A stretch of DNA of 64,000 nucleotides from Ephydatia muelleri (GCA_013339895.1 JABACO010000010.1:2330788-2394787), one strand, 5' to 3'; numbered from the stretch's first letter, positions 24,060 through 36,784 are shown. Translations and numbers: made by a program. The notes: generated from the letters alone by a model not told the origin.

Positions 24060-24989
24060 AGCGTCAGTGTATCAAACAATGCAACCGTCTGAGACTGCCA
24101 TACCCACTAAGATCTCAGTAACTCAGATGGTTTATTCATCAATATGCACTACAAAATCAAATCAATTCAAACCAAATTACCTGCATAATTTCATTTCCAC
24201 TTTCAATTGGTTTTTTATATATAAGTCAATTCTTGTGCACGGAGGAATTGTTTTGCATTATCAACAATTTTGTTCAAAACAGACTTGCAAATATGTTTTG
24301 AACAAATATATAACTACTGCTCAAACATGTAGTTTAATTATCTTAGCAACTTCATTATTTGTCTTTTCTGACCCATGCCACCCCACAATTTGTTGGTACA
24401 TGTATAATGCCGGGTGTCCGCAAATGAAGGCAAAGGTTTAAATGAATACGTATTTCTTTATAGGACTATCAATCTTAATGAATTCATACAATGCATTAGT
24501 CAAAAGTTTGAAATCAAACTTAAAACCACAGAAAGACCACTCTTAATTAACTTTTTTTAAAAGAACATTGACTTTACATAAGTCTTGACATGTACTGCAC
24601 CTAAAGTTGTGATTTCCTTCTTCAATGGCCACCACATGCAAGGATTTTTGTGCTTAGTGGGAAGCAGAGGTTCATTGAACCAGATTGTTATATTATGTAT
24701 GGTTGTGTATTAATTTTATACCTGTAAATTTGCATCTTTAGCCAAGTAACTAAAGTGTTATACATTTGTGTAATGTATGAACTTTTAATGTAATCTCTTG
24801 CAATCCTTATTTAAGGATGGTCATCCTTTAATAAGGATGATGACCCCTTTTTAAAAGAATGAAGCACACTTGGTGCTTTATTTTAGATTACTGGTTAATA
24901 AGATTCAAGATGATGCAGATCAGCGCAAGCGATACTGCCGCGGTTAAGACAGGTTTGGCTAGCTCAAAAACCAATACTACACTTTCAAT
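24060..24989. other. E1 internal sequence, no gene seen
   Basis: AT-rich. It has a short palindromic stretch near 24810-24845 (CTTATTTAAGGATGGTCATCC / TTTAATAAGGATGATGACC). It is shared with E2 at 33030-33930. Confidence 0.5.
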
Positions 24990-25525
24990 ATGGCGAAACC
25001 GCTATTTGCCGTTGGCAATAAAGTTGTGAGCAAAATCCAAGTGACGTATGGCAAGGAAGGGGAATATTGCAGGTTTCTGGAAGCTCAAGGAGTAGAAAAA
25101 ACACTGTCAGAAGGAGCTGTCGAACAATAGCGACGGCGTCGACAAAGGGTATATATGCTACGCCCACCTACCTGCTATTTCCACAGAAGCGATCTGCATG
25201 CATGCACTCGAAAGCGTCAAGCTAAGCGACCCTGCTTAGGTACAGAGGAAGCCGCAGAGGATGACGGATGCAGTTCCTCAGCACGGAGGGATAACATAGG
25301 TGACGAAAGCAGCACTGATTCGTCGAATGACAGTGACAGCGACAGCATGCAGCAGTAGCGGCGAGGATGTGAACTCTCAAAGGTGGGTTTTTCGTTTTGG
25401 AAATGGACAGGTCAGGTCAATGACGTCTTGCTAATCCACTTCATTGCTTGATAAATAAGCCTATACAGTGCATGCGTGTATCTGAGCATATACATGCAGC
25501 ACCTATTCCATTACACAGACAGACA

Positions 25526-25583
<58 letters not shown>

Positions 25584-26574
25584 CATGCACAAGTATGCAT
25601 TCATGCTTTCTAAAATAAACTGCAGAGATGAAATCCCTGGTAGTGGTTCAGGAATGGATGGTACTTCCAGTGAAAGTCATCCTCTTTTGTCGCCACATGG
25701 TCTCCAATGGTGTAAGCTAGTAACCTTGTCTAGTGACCATTGTCATGTGACTATTGGACAAAGATATCACTCCAATGCTCGTTTTCACTGGCCAAACCTT
25801 GTGGATCAACATCAAAAGACCTATGCAGACTACTTCATGCTTTTTTATCCCATGAGGGGCTCAGCATTATGCTGATGTGCACCAACCTGAATATGGCTAG
25901 GAACAGCCTTCCTCCCCTTGATAAAGGTGAATTTATCAAATATCTCGGATTGCTCAGATTGTGACTAGCCATGACCTGTGAGCCAAAAAGGGGACCAATT
26001 CCAGTTTATTGGCAGGTGAGAAAATGAGCCTGGGTCAGTATATACAGGTGCGGACTTTGGTGGTCAGTTTAGAATGACAAGGCACCGATTTCAGGATATA
26101 ACAAACTGTTTCAGTTTCACTGTCCCACATAATGGTGTAGATGCTAAAAGTAAGTGGACTTCTGTATCAATGTGTTTCTGTTTTATAATTTACCTCATAT
26201 ATAAGACCCATGGCAAGACACCGACCTATCATTGAGGATTTTAACCTCACCCGTCAAAAGAACATAAGTCCAGGTTGCCACCTGCCAGTGGATGAATGCA
26301 TGAGTGCATGAAAGGGTTCTGATGGAGAAAGAGAATGCCACATAAGACCAAAATCAGTTGCACATAAACCAGAGGGTGTTGGGGTTGAAATGAAAGCCTT
26401 GGCATGTGGGGAAACTGGTATTATTTTGAAGTTGGTTATAATGGAAGGAAAGGAAGCAAACCGAAGGAAGGATTTCTCACAGGAATATGGTGAGGGAACG
26501 GCTGTGACACTTCGATTGACAAAAGAGTACTATGGCACTGGAAGAGTAGTGTATGCAGGCTCTGCCAAGTGAAT
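24990..26574 (+). pseudogene. piggyBac-like transposase gene, multi-exon, decayed (E1)
   Basis: ATG at 24990 opens a 46-codon stretch (MAKPLFAVGNKVVSK...). A Ser/Asp-rich acidic segment (25155-25358) follows after a frame change, then an N-terminal piggyBac-like block (FHWPNLVDQHQKTYADYFML, about 25785-25875), then PPLDKGEFIKYLGLL and RGPIPVYWQ. After a plausible intron (gtgaga...atacag, ends 26046) comes TRHRFQDITNCFSF. A second intron (26151-26210) leads to PWQD, LPVDECMSAWKGS, KPEGVGVEMKALACG and LRLTKEYYGTGRVVYAGSAK. The first catalytic Asp (VDEC) is kept. The Asp of the usual DSxF/DSGF motif reads G (AGSAK), and the protein stops there, so the third catalytic Asp is missing. A one-base loss after PWQD shifts the frame in E1. 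Confidence 0.75.
25529..25580. repeat. (AC)n microsatellite
   Basis: A pure AC run of about 50 bases inside the piggyBac-like gene, in a presumed intron. Confidence 0.95.
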
Positions 26575-26579
26575 GGACA

Positions 26580-27745
26580 AAATCTTGAAAACACACAGTG
26601 AATTTTCAGTAAAAATGGCAAAACCGATTAGAGTTAGAACACTGCCATAAGTAGCAAACACACATCAAGCTTCATAAAACATCCCAAAAAGTTATACTTG
26701 TCATACTTTTTTCTGTGACAATTAAATTGTACACATAATGCATTTTTAAGAACCGCATCCTTTTTTTTGCATCGTGTAACCAAGGGTGTGATTTAAAAAA
26801 TAGATTGACAATTGGTAAATTTAGCATGATAGACACATTAAACAACAGTAAAAAAATGGATGACAAAAACTTGCATTTCTATTTATAATGAATTTTCAAA
26901 TATTGGTCCTGCGCATAGGACTTGGCTCTGGAGATTAAAGGTTAAGATTTATGTACATTAAATTTGATTTTAGTTAATTATATTTTGATCAATCCTTCCC
27001 AGCTGATAGAGCCCGTCTGTTTTTCTATTTAATCTCCACATGCTTCGAGCTGGCTTTCTGTAATCTCCTCTATAGGTCTAGGTGTGCCCTAGACCTTGAA
27101 CATGTCCAGTGGTGGCTAGGTCTGATACCTCATTGTTCACAGTGTGCACTTCATTTGTTATAGTAGCTTTTTAGATCCTTTAGAACATTATGCTGTAATG
27201 TACAAATGTGAGGATGATACTATTTTCCACCACAACAGACTCAAAGATATCTTGGCAGTATCGTGTCATCATGTCAGTTGTCAGTCCAGGTGGAAGTAGG
27301 CTCTGCATGGGATTAGCACAGTCAATGCCAGCAGACATTCTATTTATGGATTGAAATTGGAGAAAGCCAGCCGCTTTGACATCTCTGTTGCTTCACTGCT
27401 TAATACAAATATATTGTTGCCACAAGAGCAACAGCATGTGCAGCTGAGCTGAGGAAGTACTAATAGTGCTGAGTTGAGTGGATTTGTATCCCTGGAATTG
27501 TATGGACAGCAGTGTTTCTCTAGTTTGGCATCAAGGTTTGCCATCCATTGTTCATCATGATTACAAGCCACCTTTGAATTGATTTAAGGCTGAACATTTG
27601 TTTAGTGAGGGCCAATACTGTTGTCCATGTCCTAGAATATCAGTGTGCATGCCTGTAATGTGGTAAATATTTGTTTATGTCAAATTTCTTCCAAAGCTAC
27701 TGTAGTGATGGAAAGTTGATAAAGGTATTTTGGGACACCCTACAA
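26580..27745. other. E1 right internal region, no gene seen
   Basis: AT-rich. A 75-codon minus-strand open stretch (27344-27571) is kept in E2 (35088-35360), slightly longer there, but matches no family I know. Confidence 0.4.
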
Positions 27746-28485
27746 TGCATACAGCACCATACCCACACCCACATACTGGCAGAAGCAGATCAACCCCCCA
27801 TGGACAGACAAATTAAAGCCTCTAGCCTAATTCTACACTAATATGGGTACCCATCATCAGTTGGGTAAGTCTACAACTGGCATCATTCTTCTGAAACAAT
27901 ATCACATGCTCATGTTTACAAGAAATGGTATATGACACATACACTTCACCCCATGTTGCGTTCTGTAGTTTTGATTGGTGGAGTGTCGGGTACTGCAGAG
28001 TGTTAACTCTCCAGCCACAGTTACGTTTCTCGTTCCCTGTGTTGGCACTCTTCTCCTGTGCTAGTTTATTATATAGCAGTACATGTCCAAGGGTGTGGCA
28101 AAGGAACGCGGGCGTCTTTTAGTATGTTCCAATCACGTACTAGCAGTCATCGCAAATTAAAGCGGAGGCCTGTATGAGAGATGAAGAGGAAGTCGCGTGG
28201 TGGGGGAAAATGCAGATCATATAATCGCGGGAGACGGAAGCGTGGATGCTGCTCATATAGTAAGAGCTTTGTGTACATCGGACATACTTACCTCTATTCA
28301 CGTTCGGAGGAACTAGTCCAGGTGTAGCGTCCCGCGATATCTATTTTCTCTATTTATGACTCGGTTATTTCGAAATTTCTCTCGTTTAACCCTGAATAAA
28401 AAATAATAAAAAATAAAAATACAATAAAATAAAAATATATACGCAATGTAATCTTTTTTCGTTTTGGCACGAATTACATGCCATA

Positions 28486-28514
28486 TACTTTAGGTAAAGT
28501 TTTAGCTGATAATG
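28486..28514. other. 29-bp spacer between E1 and E2 with both target duplications
   Basis: Reads TACTTT (E1 duplication), a 17-base remnant, then ATAATG (E2 duplication). The two elements are therefore independent insertions into neighbouring sites and not a tandem duplication. Confidence 0.85.
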
Positions 28515-29334
28515 TATGGCATGTAATTCGTGCCAAAACGAAAAAAGATTACATTGCGTATATATTTTTATTTTATTGTATTTTTTTTATTTCTTTATTT
28601 TTTATTCAGGGTTAAACGAGAGAAATTTCGAAATAACTGAGTCATAAATAGAGAAAATAGACATCGCGGGACGCTACACCTGGAGTAGTTCCTCCGAACG
28701 TGAATAGAGGTAAGTATGTCCGATGTACACAAAGCTCTTACTATGGGCAGCATCCACGCTTCCGTCTCCCGCGATTATATGATCTGCATTTCCCCCCACC
28801 ACGCGACTTCCTCTTCATCTCTCATACAGGCCTCCGTTTTAATTTGCGATGACTGCTAGTACGTGAGTGGAACATACTAAAAGACGCCCACGTTCCTTTG
28901 CCACACCCTTGGACATGTACTGCTATATAATAAACTAGCACAGGAGAAGAGTGCCAACACAGGGAACGAGAAACGTAACTGTGGCTGACACTTTGCAGTA
29001 CCCGACACTCCACCAATCAAAACTACAGAACGCAATATTGCATTCCTGGGGTGAAGTGTATGTGTCATATACAATTTCTTGTTGTAAACATGAGCATGTG
29101 ATATTGTTTCAGAAGAATGATGCCAGGTGTAGACTTAGTCTGGGTACCTGACTGATGATGGGTACCCAGACTAGTTTTGAAATACTTTAATTTGTCTGTC
29201 CATGGGGGGTTGACCTTGCATATTAATCTGCTTCTTCCTGAGTATGGTGCTATATGCTGATGATATCATCTGTACATCAGTTTAAATAATATAATTATGT
29301 TTAATTGAATCTTCTCTTCTATTCTGTTTTGCAG

Positions 29335-29806
29335 CACACAAATGTGTAAAATTACACAGTTCTTGTCTGGAAGTTAAGGTGGAGGCTGGTAGTCAATTGA
29401 CACCTGAGCTTAAGGTAATCTCACCCAGCAGATGTTCTGGTGGCTGATTGGGAGAGAGGAAGGCCAGCTGCTTGTGATATAACTGTTACCTCACCACCCA
29501 CCCAGGCTGCTTTTCTGAATGATGCAGGTACTGCATCAGCTGTTGCCAAGTCTCACAAACATGTTTTCAAAGGCCCTAATTGCCAGGAACTGGGCAGGGT
29601 GTGTGTTCCCCTGGCTGTTGAGACATATGGCAACTAGGGCAGAGAAGCAAACATCACATCCTCCTGTTTGGCCTCTGCATGGACTTGTAGTCTGTGTTTC
29701 TCTGCCTAAAAGTAAGGTCACTTCAGATCTTTATGGCAGACTGAGCCTCATATGCATGGTCTGTGGCAAGCGCCATTTTGGCAAGAAGCCTGCCCCAACC
29801 TATTGA
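29335..29806 (+). pseudogene. Retroelement tail fragment (PADVLV type) in E2
   Basis: Counterpart of 20435-20903, with the same frame breaks and ADWERGRPAACDITVTSP. Confidence 0.65.
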
Positions 29807-30039
29807 TTTAGTGTAGTTTATGCATTTATGTTTGGAACTGTGGATAGTTTTTAAAAAGTAGTGATGTTATATTCTTTCATGTAATTGTATTTGTTTTATT
29901 ATCATTCATAATAATAAAATATTCATAATGACAATTACAAACTGCATCACCACATATCGATATCACTAAGCACTAAAATATACACAAATTCAAACCAACA
30001 GTTCAACTGCAACTATGCACTAATTCCCTACCTAAAATG

Positions 30040-30604
30040 GCCTTAGCCACTGATCTCACTAAGGATAAATTGATATGGCCATAGATTTCTGCAATCATTT
30101 TTGGATTTGAGGCTGGCCTGGCTGAATGCAAGCAGAGAGGCTAGGCAGGAGAACACACTCTGAGCCTCTTCCTCCAATTGCCATATGTCTCGACGGCAAG
30201 TAGAATGCATGACCATCCCAACTCCTGGCACTTAGCATCGTTGGCAGCATGCTTCCTTGATTCAGCTACAAATGCTGCTGCCCCAAGTGCCACACTAGCT
30301 TCACTGAGGGTGACAGGAGTGAGTGACGATGTAATAGTGCCGTAGGTTTTCCTCTGTCCAAACCCTGAACAAGGACATCTGCAGGGCGGGAGTTGACATT
30401 ATCTCTGCCTAAGCCATATCCCACTTCGGCCTTTACTGGAAGATGAGCATGATAACAGAAATCAGCAAAGATGTCTCTCAGATGGTTGTGCTGAGCAATG
30501 ACATCTCCACCATGTCTGCAGGAGGCAGCATGATGACTAAGCGGATCAAAGGCAACGCCAGGGCAAAAGGGGCACAGAGAACCACCTGAGGTATCTACAT
30601 CCAT
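30040..30604 (-). pseudogene. Retroelement tail fragment with CCHC-like motif in E2
   Basis: Longer open than the E1 copy: LCPFCPGV...HHAASC (a CxxC...HxxxC knuckle), HNHLRDIFADFC, SRPADVLVQGLDRGKP, then shifted into AESRKHAANDAKCQEL and the SLVRSVAKAI end. The zinc knuckle followed by RPADV is characteristic of restriction-like endonuclease tails. A second, separate NLNLVRSNARAILSRS end is at 30760-30910 on the same strand. Confidence 0.7.
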
Positions 30605-31016
30605 TATATATTATTATAACTTAAATGAAAAATACAATGGGCTGCTCAAATGAATACATCACATGTATTATTATTATTATGTACCCATGATTATTAATAA
30701 TTACTCATTACTCATTTCACAAATGAATCATAAATGAAACACACTACTAACCTCACACACATTGACTTCAGAAGGAAAGTAGGATCTGCTAAGGATGGCT
30801 CTGGCATTAGACCTGACCAAATTTAGATTTAGATGACCAAATAGGCTGCTCAGCATTTGTGATTTGCAGGTGTTGGTTTTAAAAGCCAGATGTGAAACCA
30901 ACTGTGACAAAGCCTATTATCACATCGTGTAAAAGTGGGTTTGGCTTCCAAGTACAAATGTACACTGGAAACAACAAACAGGGAATAGACTAAATAAGGG
31001 GGGAAATCTGCAACCT

Positions 31017-31270
31017 TTACAATGAGGTCAACAGGTGAATGTAAGCAGTTGAAGGCATGGCCCATGGATGACGATGGGGAGAGAGAAGGAAAGATAGCAG
31101 CGCATCCAGGCCATGGTTGAGCGTATGAATAACTGGCCCCACTTTGCAGACAGCAAGGCAGCGATGTGCTTCACTGCCCGGGCTTGTATGCAACTGTGGC
31201 CTCTCTAAGTCTCCATTGGCAGATATAATAAGTGGAGTAATAGAGGCATGCCAACGCTCATTGCTCATTT
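31017..31270 (-). pseudogene. Retroelement tail fragment (FTPL-type), E2
   Basis: Counterpart of 22090-22340 (ERWHASITPLIISANGDL). E2 carries an extra SPGSEAHRC-coding stretch that the E1 copy lacks. Confidence 0.55.
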
Positions 31271-31439
31271 CTTTGAGGTCTCATGGAAATTGTAGCAGGC
31301 AAAATGCTGGGATTGTCTATTTGAGGAGGGGTGGAAGGGTTTATGTTAAAGAGGTTTACGTTAAAGAATGCCCTCTCAAATCAACTCCCACAGAATCCAT
31401 CTGCTGTACATCAAGACATGCATCTTGGAAGTTGGCTGA

Positions 31440-32625
31440 GGTAGTAGTGAGATCTCACCTGTGATGGGCTGTAGATGAGGTTCCAATGAAACATTGTGGC
31501 AGATTTCAGACAGAAGATAGGCTGTGTAATCTCTGATCTCGATGTGTCTAGTGGAAAGTAAGCACCTTTTGGACAGAGGAATAATTGAATTCCTTACCAG
31601 TTATAGGAAGGTTCTATTTTGCGCCAAAAAATAAAAAAGGTTTGTGAGCCAACAACAACAGCTAGCAATACCTGAATCTATTATTAACCAGACCCCCTCC
31701 CATGCCCAAATGGTCCATTACCTGCACCCAGCCCCACCCAGGCTAAATAAAACACCACGCCTGTGTATACATGTATGCATATGGAAGTGTATTCTAATAT
31801 CATTATAATTTATCGCATTGCCAAATGATTATGACATGCGTGTACATGTATATGAATGCAAGATGATTGCAGGCTAATAATAGATATACTTAAACATGTA
31901 CCTTTAATGTTAGTTGAATACCAATCATCTCAGACTTGACACTTGTATTTTGAATGTATGTTACCTCTATCTCAATATCTTCACTGAACATTAGCTGAAA
32001 TTTAGTGGCTGTTGCAATCAGCTGCCAGTTGGAATTAGTTTCAAAAGGATGCTCACACCTGCCTCACCTGTCTAAGTGTGGCCATGCCATGATGCTGACA
32101 CAACTGCTGTACACTCTCGAGCTCTTTCAATTAGGACACATCTGTATCTGATGTTCCACCTTGTCAGACTGTCTTTTGCAGTCAAGTTTCTGCTGCTTGT
32201 ACTCAACAACTTCTACAACTTCATTCGTTGCTTTTGGAGCTCAACATGTACCTTCATTGCTTAATTGCTGCTCCAACATATGGTCTCTTTGTCCATCTTG
32301 TTGCTGCTGGTCCTCTTGTATGGCCACTTCTATTTGCTCCTTACAGGCTGGCTGTTGCTTATGTGTACTGATGGTTCACATGTATGGCCTCCATTTTCCT
32401 CCTCAGCAATGAATTACTGCATGGATACATGCGCAGGAAAAGTTAGCAATTTGACCCAGTAACTCAGATCTTTTCTGCCCCAGAAGGGCAATAATAAATT
32501 AAAATGATTATAAGAAAAGTAACTACAATAAACATGTAACAAATGGCATGTACATACATGAAAATGGTCCAATTTGCAAACAGCATGTAGATAAACACAC
32601 AAATACACATTTATACCTAGGCATA
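31440..32625. other. E2 internal sequence, no gene seen
   Basis: Matches 22500-23620 of E1, with an extra ~90-bp stretch near 31862-31953 that E1 lacks. Confidence 0.5.
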
Positions 32626-32626
32626 C

Positions 32627-32672
32627 ACACACACACACAAACACACATACACACACACACACACACACATAC
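32627..32672. repeat. (AC)n microsatellite in E2
   Basis: Shorter counterpart of the 23625-23714 array. Confidence 0.93.
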
Positions 32673-32675
32673 ATC

Positions 32676-33021
32676 TCAACATGTACATGTAAGGTCTGGT
32701 AGTCCAGCTCCATCATCAAATCCTGTTCCACTTCTCCATTTGGTTCTGGATCCTCAAAGACATACAATCGTGGCCCTCAGAATGGCAAAGGACAGCCTGG
32801 CTCGTATCCATCCTGCAACTTCAGCATATGTTTATTTTCCACATTTGAGCTATTTTGTCAGCAAGGAATTGTATGAAACATTCTGCTTCTCGGCCCAAAA
32901 CTCCATCAACGGATACAACTAGTGGTGTAAATGAAGCACGCCGTGCTTCTGCTGCATCATTGTATTTCCTCTTCTTTTCTTCTTCAACTGACGATAGGAT
33001 AGAGGCAACATCCTGGTGCAA
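32676..33021 (-). pseudogene. Retroelement tail fragment (CLRGSRTKW type), E2
   Basis: Counterpart of 23716-24050 (VEEEKKRKYNDAAEARRASF, TPLVVSVDGVLG), with a short insertion near 32830. Confidence 0.65.
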
Positions 33022-33029
33022 ATACGACG

Positions 33030-33945
33030 GAGCGTCAGTGTCTCAAACAACGCAACCTGCCATACCCCTCCAATACTAAGATCCCAGTAACTCAGATGGT
33101 TTATTCATCAATATGCACTACAAAATCAAATCAATTCAAACCAAATTACCTGCATAATTTCATTTCCACTTTCAATTGGTTTTTATATATAAGTCAATTC
33201 TTGTGCACGGAGGAATTGTTTTGCATTATCAACAATTTTGTTCAAAACAGACTTGCAAATATGTTTTGAACAAATATATACTACTGCTCAAACATGTAGT
33301 TTAATTATCTTAGCAACTACATTATTTGTCTTTTCTGACCCATGCCACCCCAAAATTTGTTGGTACATGTATAATGCCGGGTGTCCGCAAATGAAGGCAA
33401 AGGTTTAAATGAATACGTATTTCTTTATAGGACTACCAATCTTAATGAATTTATACAATGCACTTAGTCAAAAGTTTGAAATCAAACTTAAAACCACACA
33501 AAGACCACTCTTAATTAACTTTTTTAAAAAGAACATTGACTTTACATAAGTCTTGACATGTACTGCACCTAAAGTTGTGATTTCCTTCTTCAATGGCCAC
33601 CACATGCAAGAATATTTGTGCTTAGTGGGAAGTAGAGGTTCATTGAACCAGATTGTTATATTATGTATGGTTGTGTATTAATTTTATACCTGTAAATTTG
33701 CATCTTTAGCCAAGTAACATGTGTAATGTATGAACTTTTAATGATTAATCTCTTGCAATCCTTATTTAAGGATGGCCATCCTTTAATAAGGATGATGACC
33801 CCTTTCTAAAAGAATGAAGCACACTTGGTGCTTTATTTTAGATTACTGGTTAATAAGATTCAAGATGATGCAGATCAGCGATACTGCCGCGGTTCAGACA
33901 GGTTTGGCTTGCTCAAAAACCAATACTACAGTTTCAATATGGCGA
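33030..33945. other. E2 internal sequence, no gene seen
   Basis: Matches 24060-24996 of E1. Its right edge is the 1.2-kb deletion junction. Confidence 0.5.
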
Positions 33946-33970
33946 ATTTATAATTTACCTCATATATAAG

Positions 33971-34338
33971 ACCCATGGCAAGACATCCGACCTATCATTG
34001 AGGATTTCAACCTCACCCGTCAAAAGAGCATAAGTCCAGGTTGCCTCCTGCCAGTGGATGAATGTATAAGTGCATGGAAGGGTTCTGATGGAGAAAGAGA
34101 ATGCCACATAAGACCAAAATCAGTTGCACATAAACCAGAGGGTGTTGGGGTTGAAACGAAAGCTTTGGCATGTGGGGAAACTGGTATTATTTTGAAATTG
34201 GTTATAATGGAAGGAAAGGAAGCAAACCGAAGGAAGGATTTCTCACAGGAATATGGTGAGGGAACGGCTGTGACACTTCGATTGACAAAAGAGTACTATG
34301 GCATTGGAAGAGTAGTGTATGCAGGCTCTGCCAAGTGA
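33971..34338 (+). pseudogene. piggyBac-like transposase, 3' exon only (E2)
   Basis: Open from the exon start: PWQDIRPIIEDFNLTRQKS, LPVDECISAWKGS, KPEGVGVETKALACG, LRLTKEYYGIGRVVYAGSAK, stop. It keeps the reading frame that E1 lost after PWQD, so the E1 frameshift is recent. All upstream exons are deleted. Confidence 0.75.
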
Positions 34339-34344
34339 ATGGAC

Positions 34345-35490
34345 AAAATCTTGAAAACGCACAGTGTGTTAATGGCAAAACCGATTAGAGCTAGAACACT
34401 GCCATAGAATGTATTAAGTAGCACACACACATCAAGCTTCATAAAACATCCCAAAAAAGTTATACTTGTCATACTTTTTTCTGTGACAATTAAATTGTAC
34501 ACATAATGTATTTTCATCCTTTTTTTGCATCGTGTAACCAAGGGTGTGATTTAGAAAATAGATTGACAATTGGTAAATTTATGATAGACACATTAAACAA
34601 CAGTACAAAAATGGATGACAAAACCTATTTATAATGAATTTTCAAATATTGGTCCTACGCGTAGGACTTGGCTCTGGAGATTAAAGGTTAAGATTTATTT
34701 ACATTAAATTTGATTTTAGTTAATTATAATTTGATAAATCCTTCCCAGCTGATAGAGCCCGTCTGTTTTTCTATTTCATCTCCACATGCTTCGAGCTGGC
34801 TTTCTGTAATCTGCTCTATAGGTCTAGGTGTGCCCTACACCTTGAACATGTCCAGTGGTGGCTAGATCTGACACCTCATTGTTCACAGTGTGCACTTCGT
34901 TTGTTACAGTAGCTTTTTAGATCCTTTAGAACATTATGCTGTAATGTACAAATGTGAGGATGATACTATTTCCACCACAACAGACTAAAAAATATCTTGG
35001 CAGTATTGTGTCATCGTGTCAGCTGTCAGTCCAGGTGGATTTAGGATCTGCATGGGATTAGCACAGTCAATGCCAGCAGACATTCTATTATGGATTGAAA
35101 TTGGAGAAAGCCAGCCGTTTTGACATATCTGTTGCTTCACTGCTTAATACAAATATATTGTTGCCACAAGAGCAACAGCATGTGCAGCTGAGCTGAGGAA
35201 GTACTAATAGTGCTGAGTTGAGTGGGTTTGCATTCCTGGAATTGTATGGACAGCAGTGTTTCTCTAGTTTGGCATCAAGGTTTGCCATCCATTGTTCATC
35301 ATGATCACAAGCCACCTTTGAATTTGATTTAAGGCTGAATATTTGTTTAGTGAGGGCCAATACTGTTGTCCAGGTCCTAGAATATCAGTGTGCATGCCTG
35401 TAATGTGGTAAATATTTGTTTATGTCAAATTTCTTCCAAAGCTACTGGAGTGATGGAAGTTGATAAAGGTATTTTGGGACACCCTACAAT
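34345..35490. other. E2 right internal region, no gene seen
   Basis: Matches 26580-27745 of E1. Nothing else is recognised. Confidence 0.45.
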
Positions 35491-36246
35491 GATATCATAA
35501 GCATACAGCACCATACCCACACCCACATACTGGCAGAAGCAGGTCAACCCCCCATGGACAGACAAATTAAAGCCTATAGCCTAATTCTACACTAGTATGG
35601 GTACCCATTATCAGTTGGGTAAGTCTACACCTGGCATCATTCTTCTGAAACAATATCACATGCTCATGTTTACAACAAGAAATTGTATATGACACATACA
35701 CTTCACCCCAGGAATGCAATATTGCGTTCTGTAGTTTTGATTGGTGGAGTGTCGGGTACTGCAAAGTGTCAGCCACAGTTACGTTTCTCGTTCCCTGTGT
35801 TGGCACTCTTCTCCTGTGCTAGTTTATTATATAACAGTACATGTCCAAGGGTGTGGCAAAGGAACGTGGGCGTCTTTTAGTATGTTCCAATCACGTACTA
35901 GCAGTCATCGCAAATTAAAGCGGAGGCCTGTATGAGAGATGAAGAGGAAGTCGCGTGGTGGGGGGAAATGCAGATCATATAATCGCGGGAGACGGAAGCG
36001 TGGATGCTGCCCATAGTAAGAGCTTTGTGTACATCGGACATACTTACCTCTATTCACGTTCGGAGGAACTACTCCAGGTGTAGCGTCCCGCGATGTCTAT
36101 TTTCTCTATTTATGACTCAGTTATTTCGAAATTTCTCTCGTTTAACCCTGAATAAAAATAAAAAAATAAAAAAATACAATTAAAAAATATATATACGCAA
36201 TGTAATCTTTTTTTCGTTTTGGCACGAATTACATGCCATAATAATG

Positions 36247-36784
36247 TGCATCATGGCTAGTCATATATTGATAGTTGAATTCCAATTAGTATTTAGTATC
36301 ATTTTCCAAATGTGTATTTTGGGTATAAGCCTATAATATTATGCTTCTAGTTTGAAGTTTTCAAAAGAAATGGAACGTTCTATACGAAAATGGGTCTTGT
36401 GGTAAAATTTAAATCGATTTATCTTCCGAACTATTAACGCTATCGGGTTCCTATTTTTAACACAACATACCACACCATTACTATATGTGAAAATCCATTT
36501 TGGTGTCTTACACATGCGGGGTACCGGCGTTACAAGGTCCGATACCCCGTAGGGTTCAAAACGGCTACATCTTCAGGTAGGAGTGACCAAATCGGTTCAC
36601 AATAGGTACCTATGTAGAAGGGTCCTACCGCAATTGATTTGTTCTGTTCGTTAATTTTTGTTTTATCCGTTATGGAGATACAAGTGTGCAAAGAAATTGC
36701 ATATTTCCCGGGCGTTACGCGCCATTAACGTATTACGAGGACGTCCTCGAAGCCAGTCGTAATACGTTAATGACAGCGGTGTTA
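36247..36784. repeat. Diverged arm of the 8.2-9.4 kb foldback repeat
   Basis: Shares GGTCCGATACCCCGTAGGG, TTTGTTCTGTTCGTTAATTTT and TCCGTTATGGAGATACA landmarks with 8225-9368 (reverse sense to the + arms). Its right edge adjoins the truncated receptor copy. Confidence 0.6.

Larger units (their letters stand above)
19592..28485 (+). mobile_element. Long-TIR element copy E1 (8894 bp, 6-bp TSD TACTTT)
   Basis: Ends TATGGCATGTAATTCGTGCC and the exact complement. The inverted repeats run about 19592-20364 and 27746-28485. The hexamer TACTTT flanks it perfectly (19586-19591 and 28486-28491). Inside are a decayed piggyBac-like gene (24990-26574) and several retroelement tail fragments on both strands. 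Six-bp duplications and very long inverted repeats recall Polinton/Maverick elements, but no polymerase B, integrase, capsid or ATPase gene is seen and the termini are not AG/CT. The superfamily is left open. Confidence 0.88.
28515..36240 (+). mobile_element. Long-TIR element copy E2 (7726 bp, 6-bp TSD ATAATG)
   Basis: Same termini and orientation as E1. ATAATG flanks it perfectly at 28509-28514 and 36241-36246. The right inverted repeat is 35491-36240; the left is about 28515-29280. Compared with E1 it lacks about 1.2 kb inside the piggyBac-like gene (junction near 33946: GGCGAATTTATAATTT) and has many small indels. Confidence 0.88.

Noticed and set aside
19592..36240. Polinton/Maverick assignment for E1 and E2
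   Set aside because: Six-bp duplications and long inverted repeats fit, but no polymerase B, retrovirus-like integrase, ATPase, protease or capsid gene is visible and the ends are not AG/CT.
19592..36240. E1 and E2 as one tandem duplication
   Set aside because: Each has its own complete ends and its own distinct target duplication.
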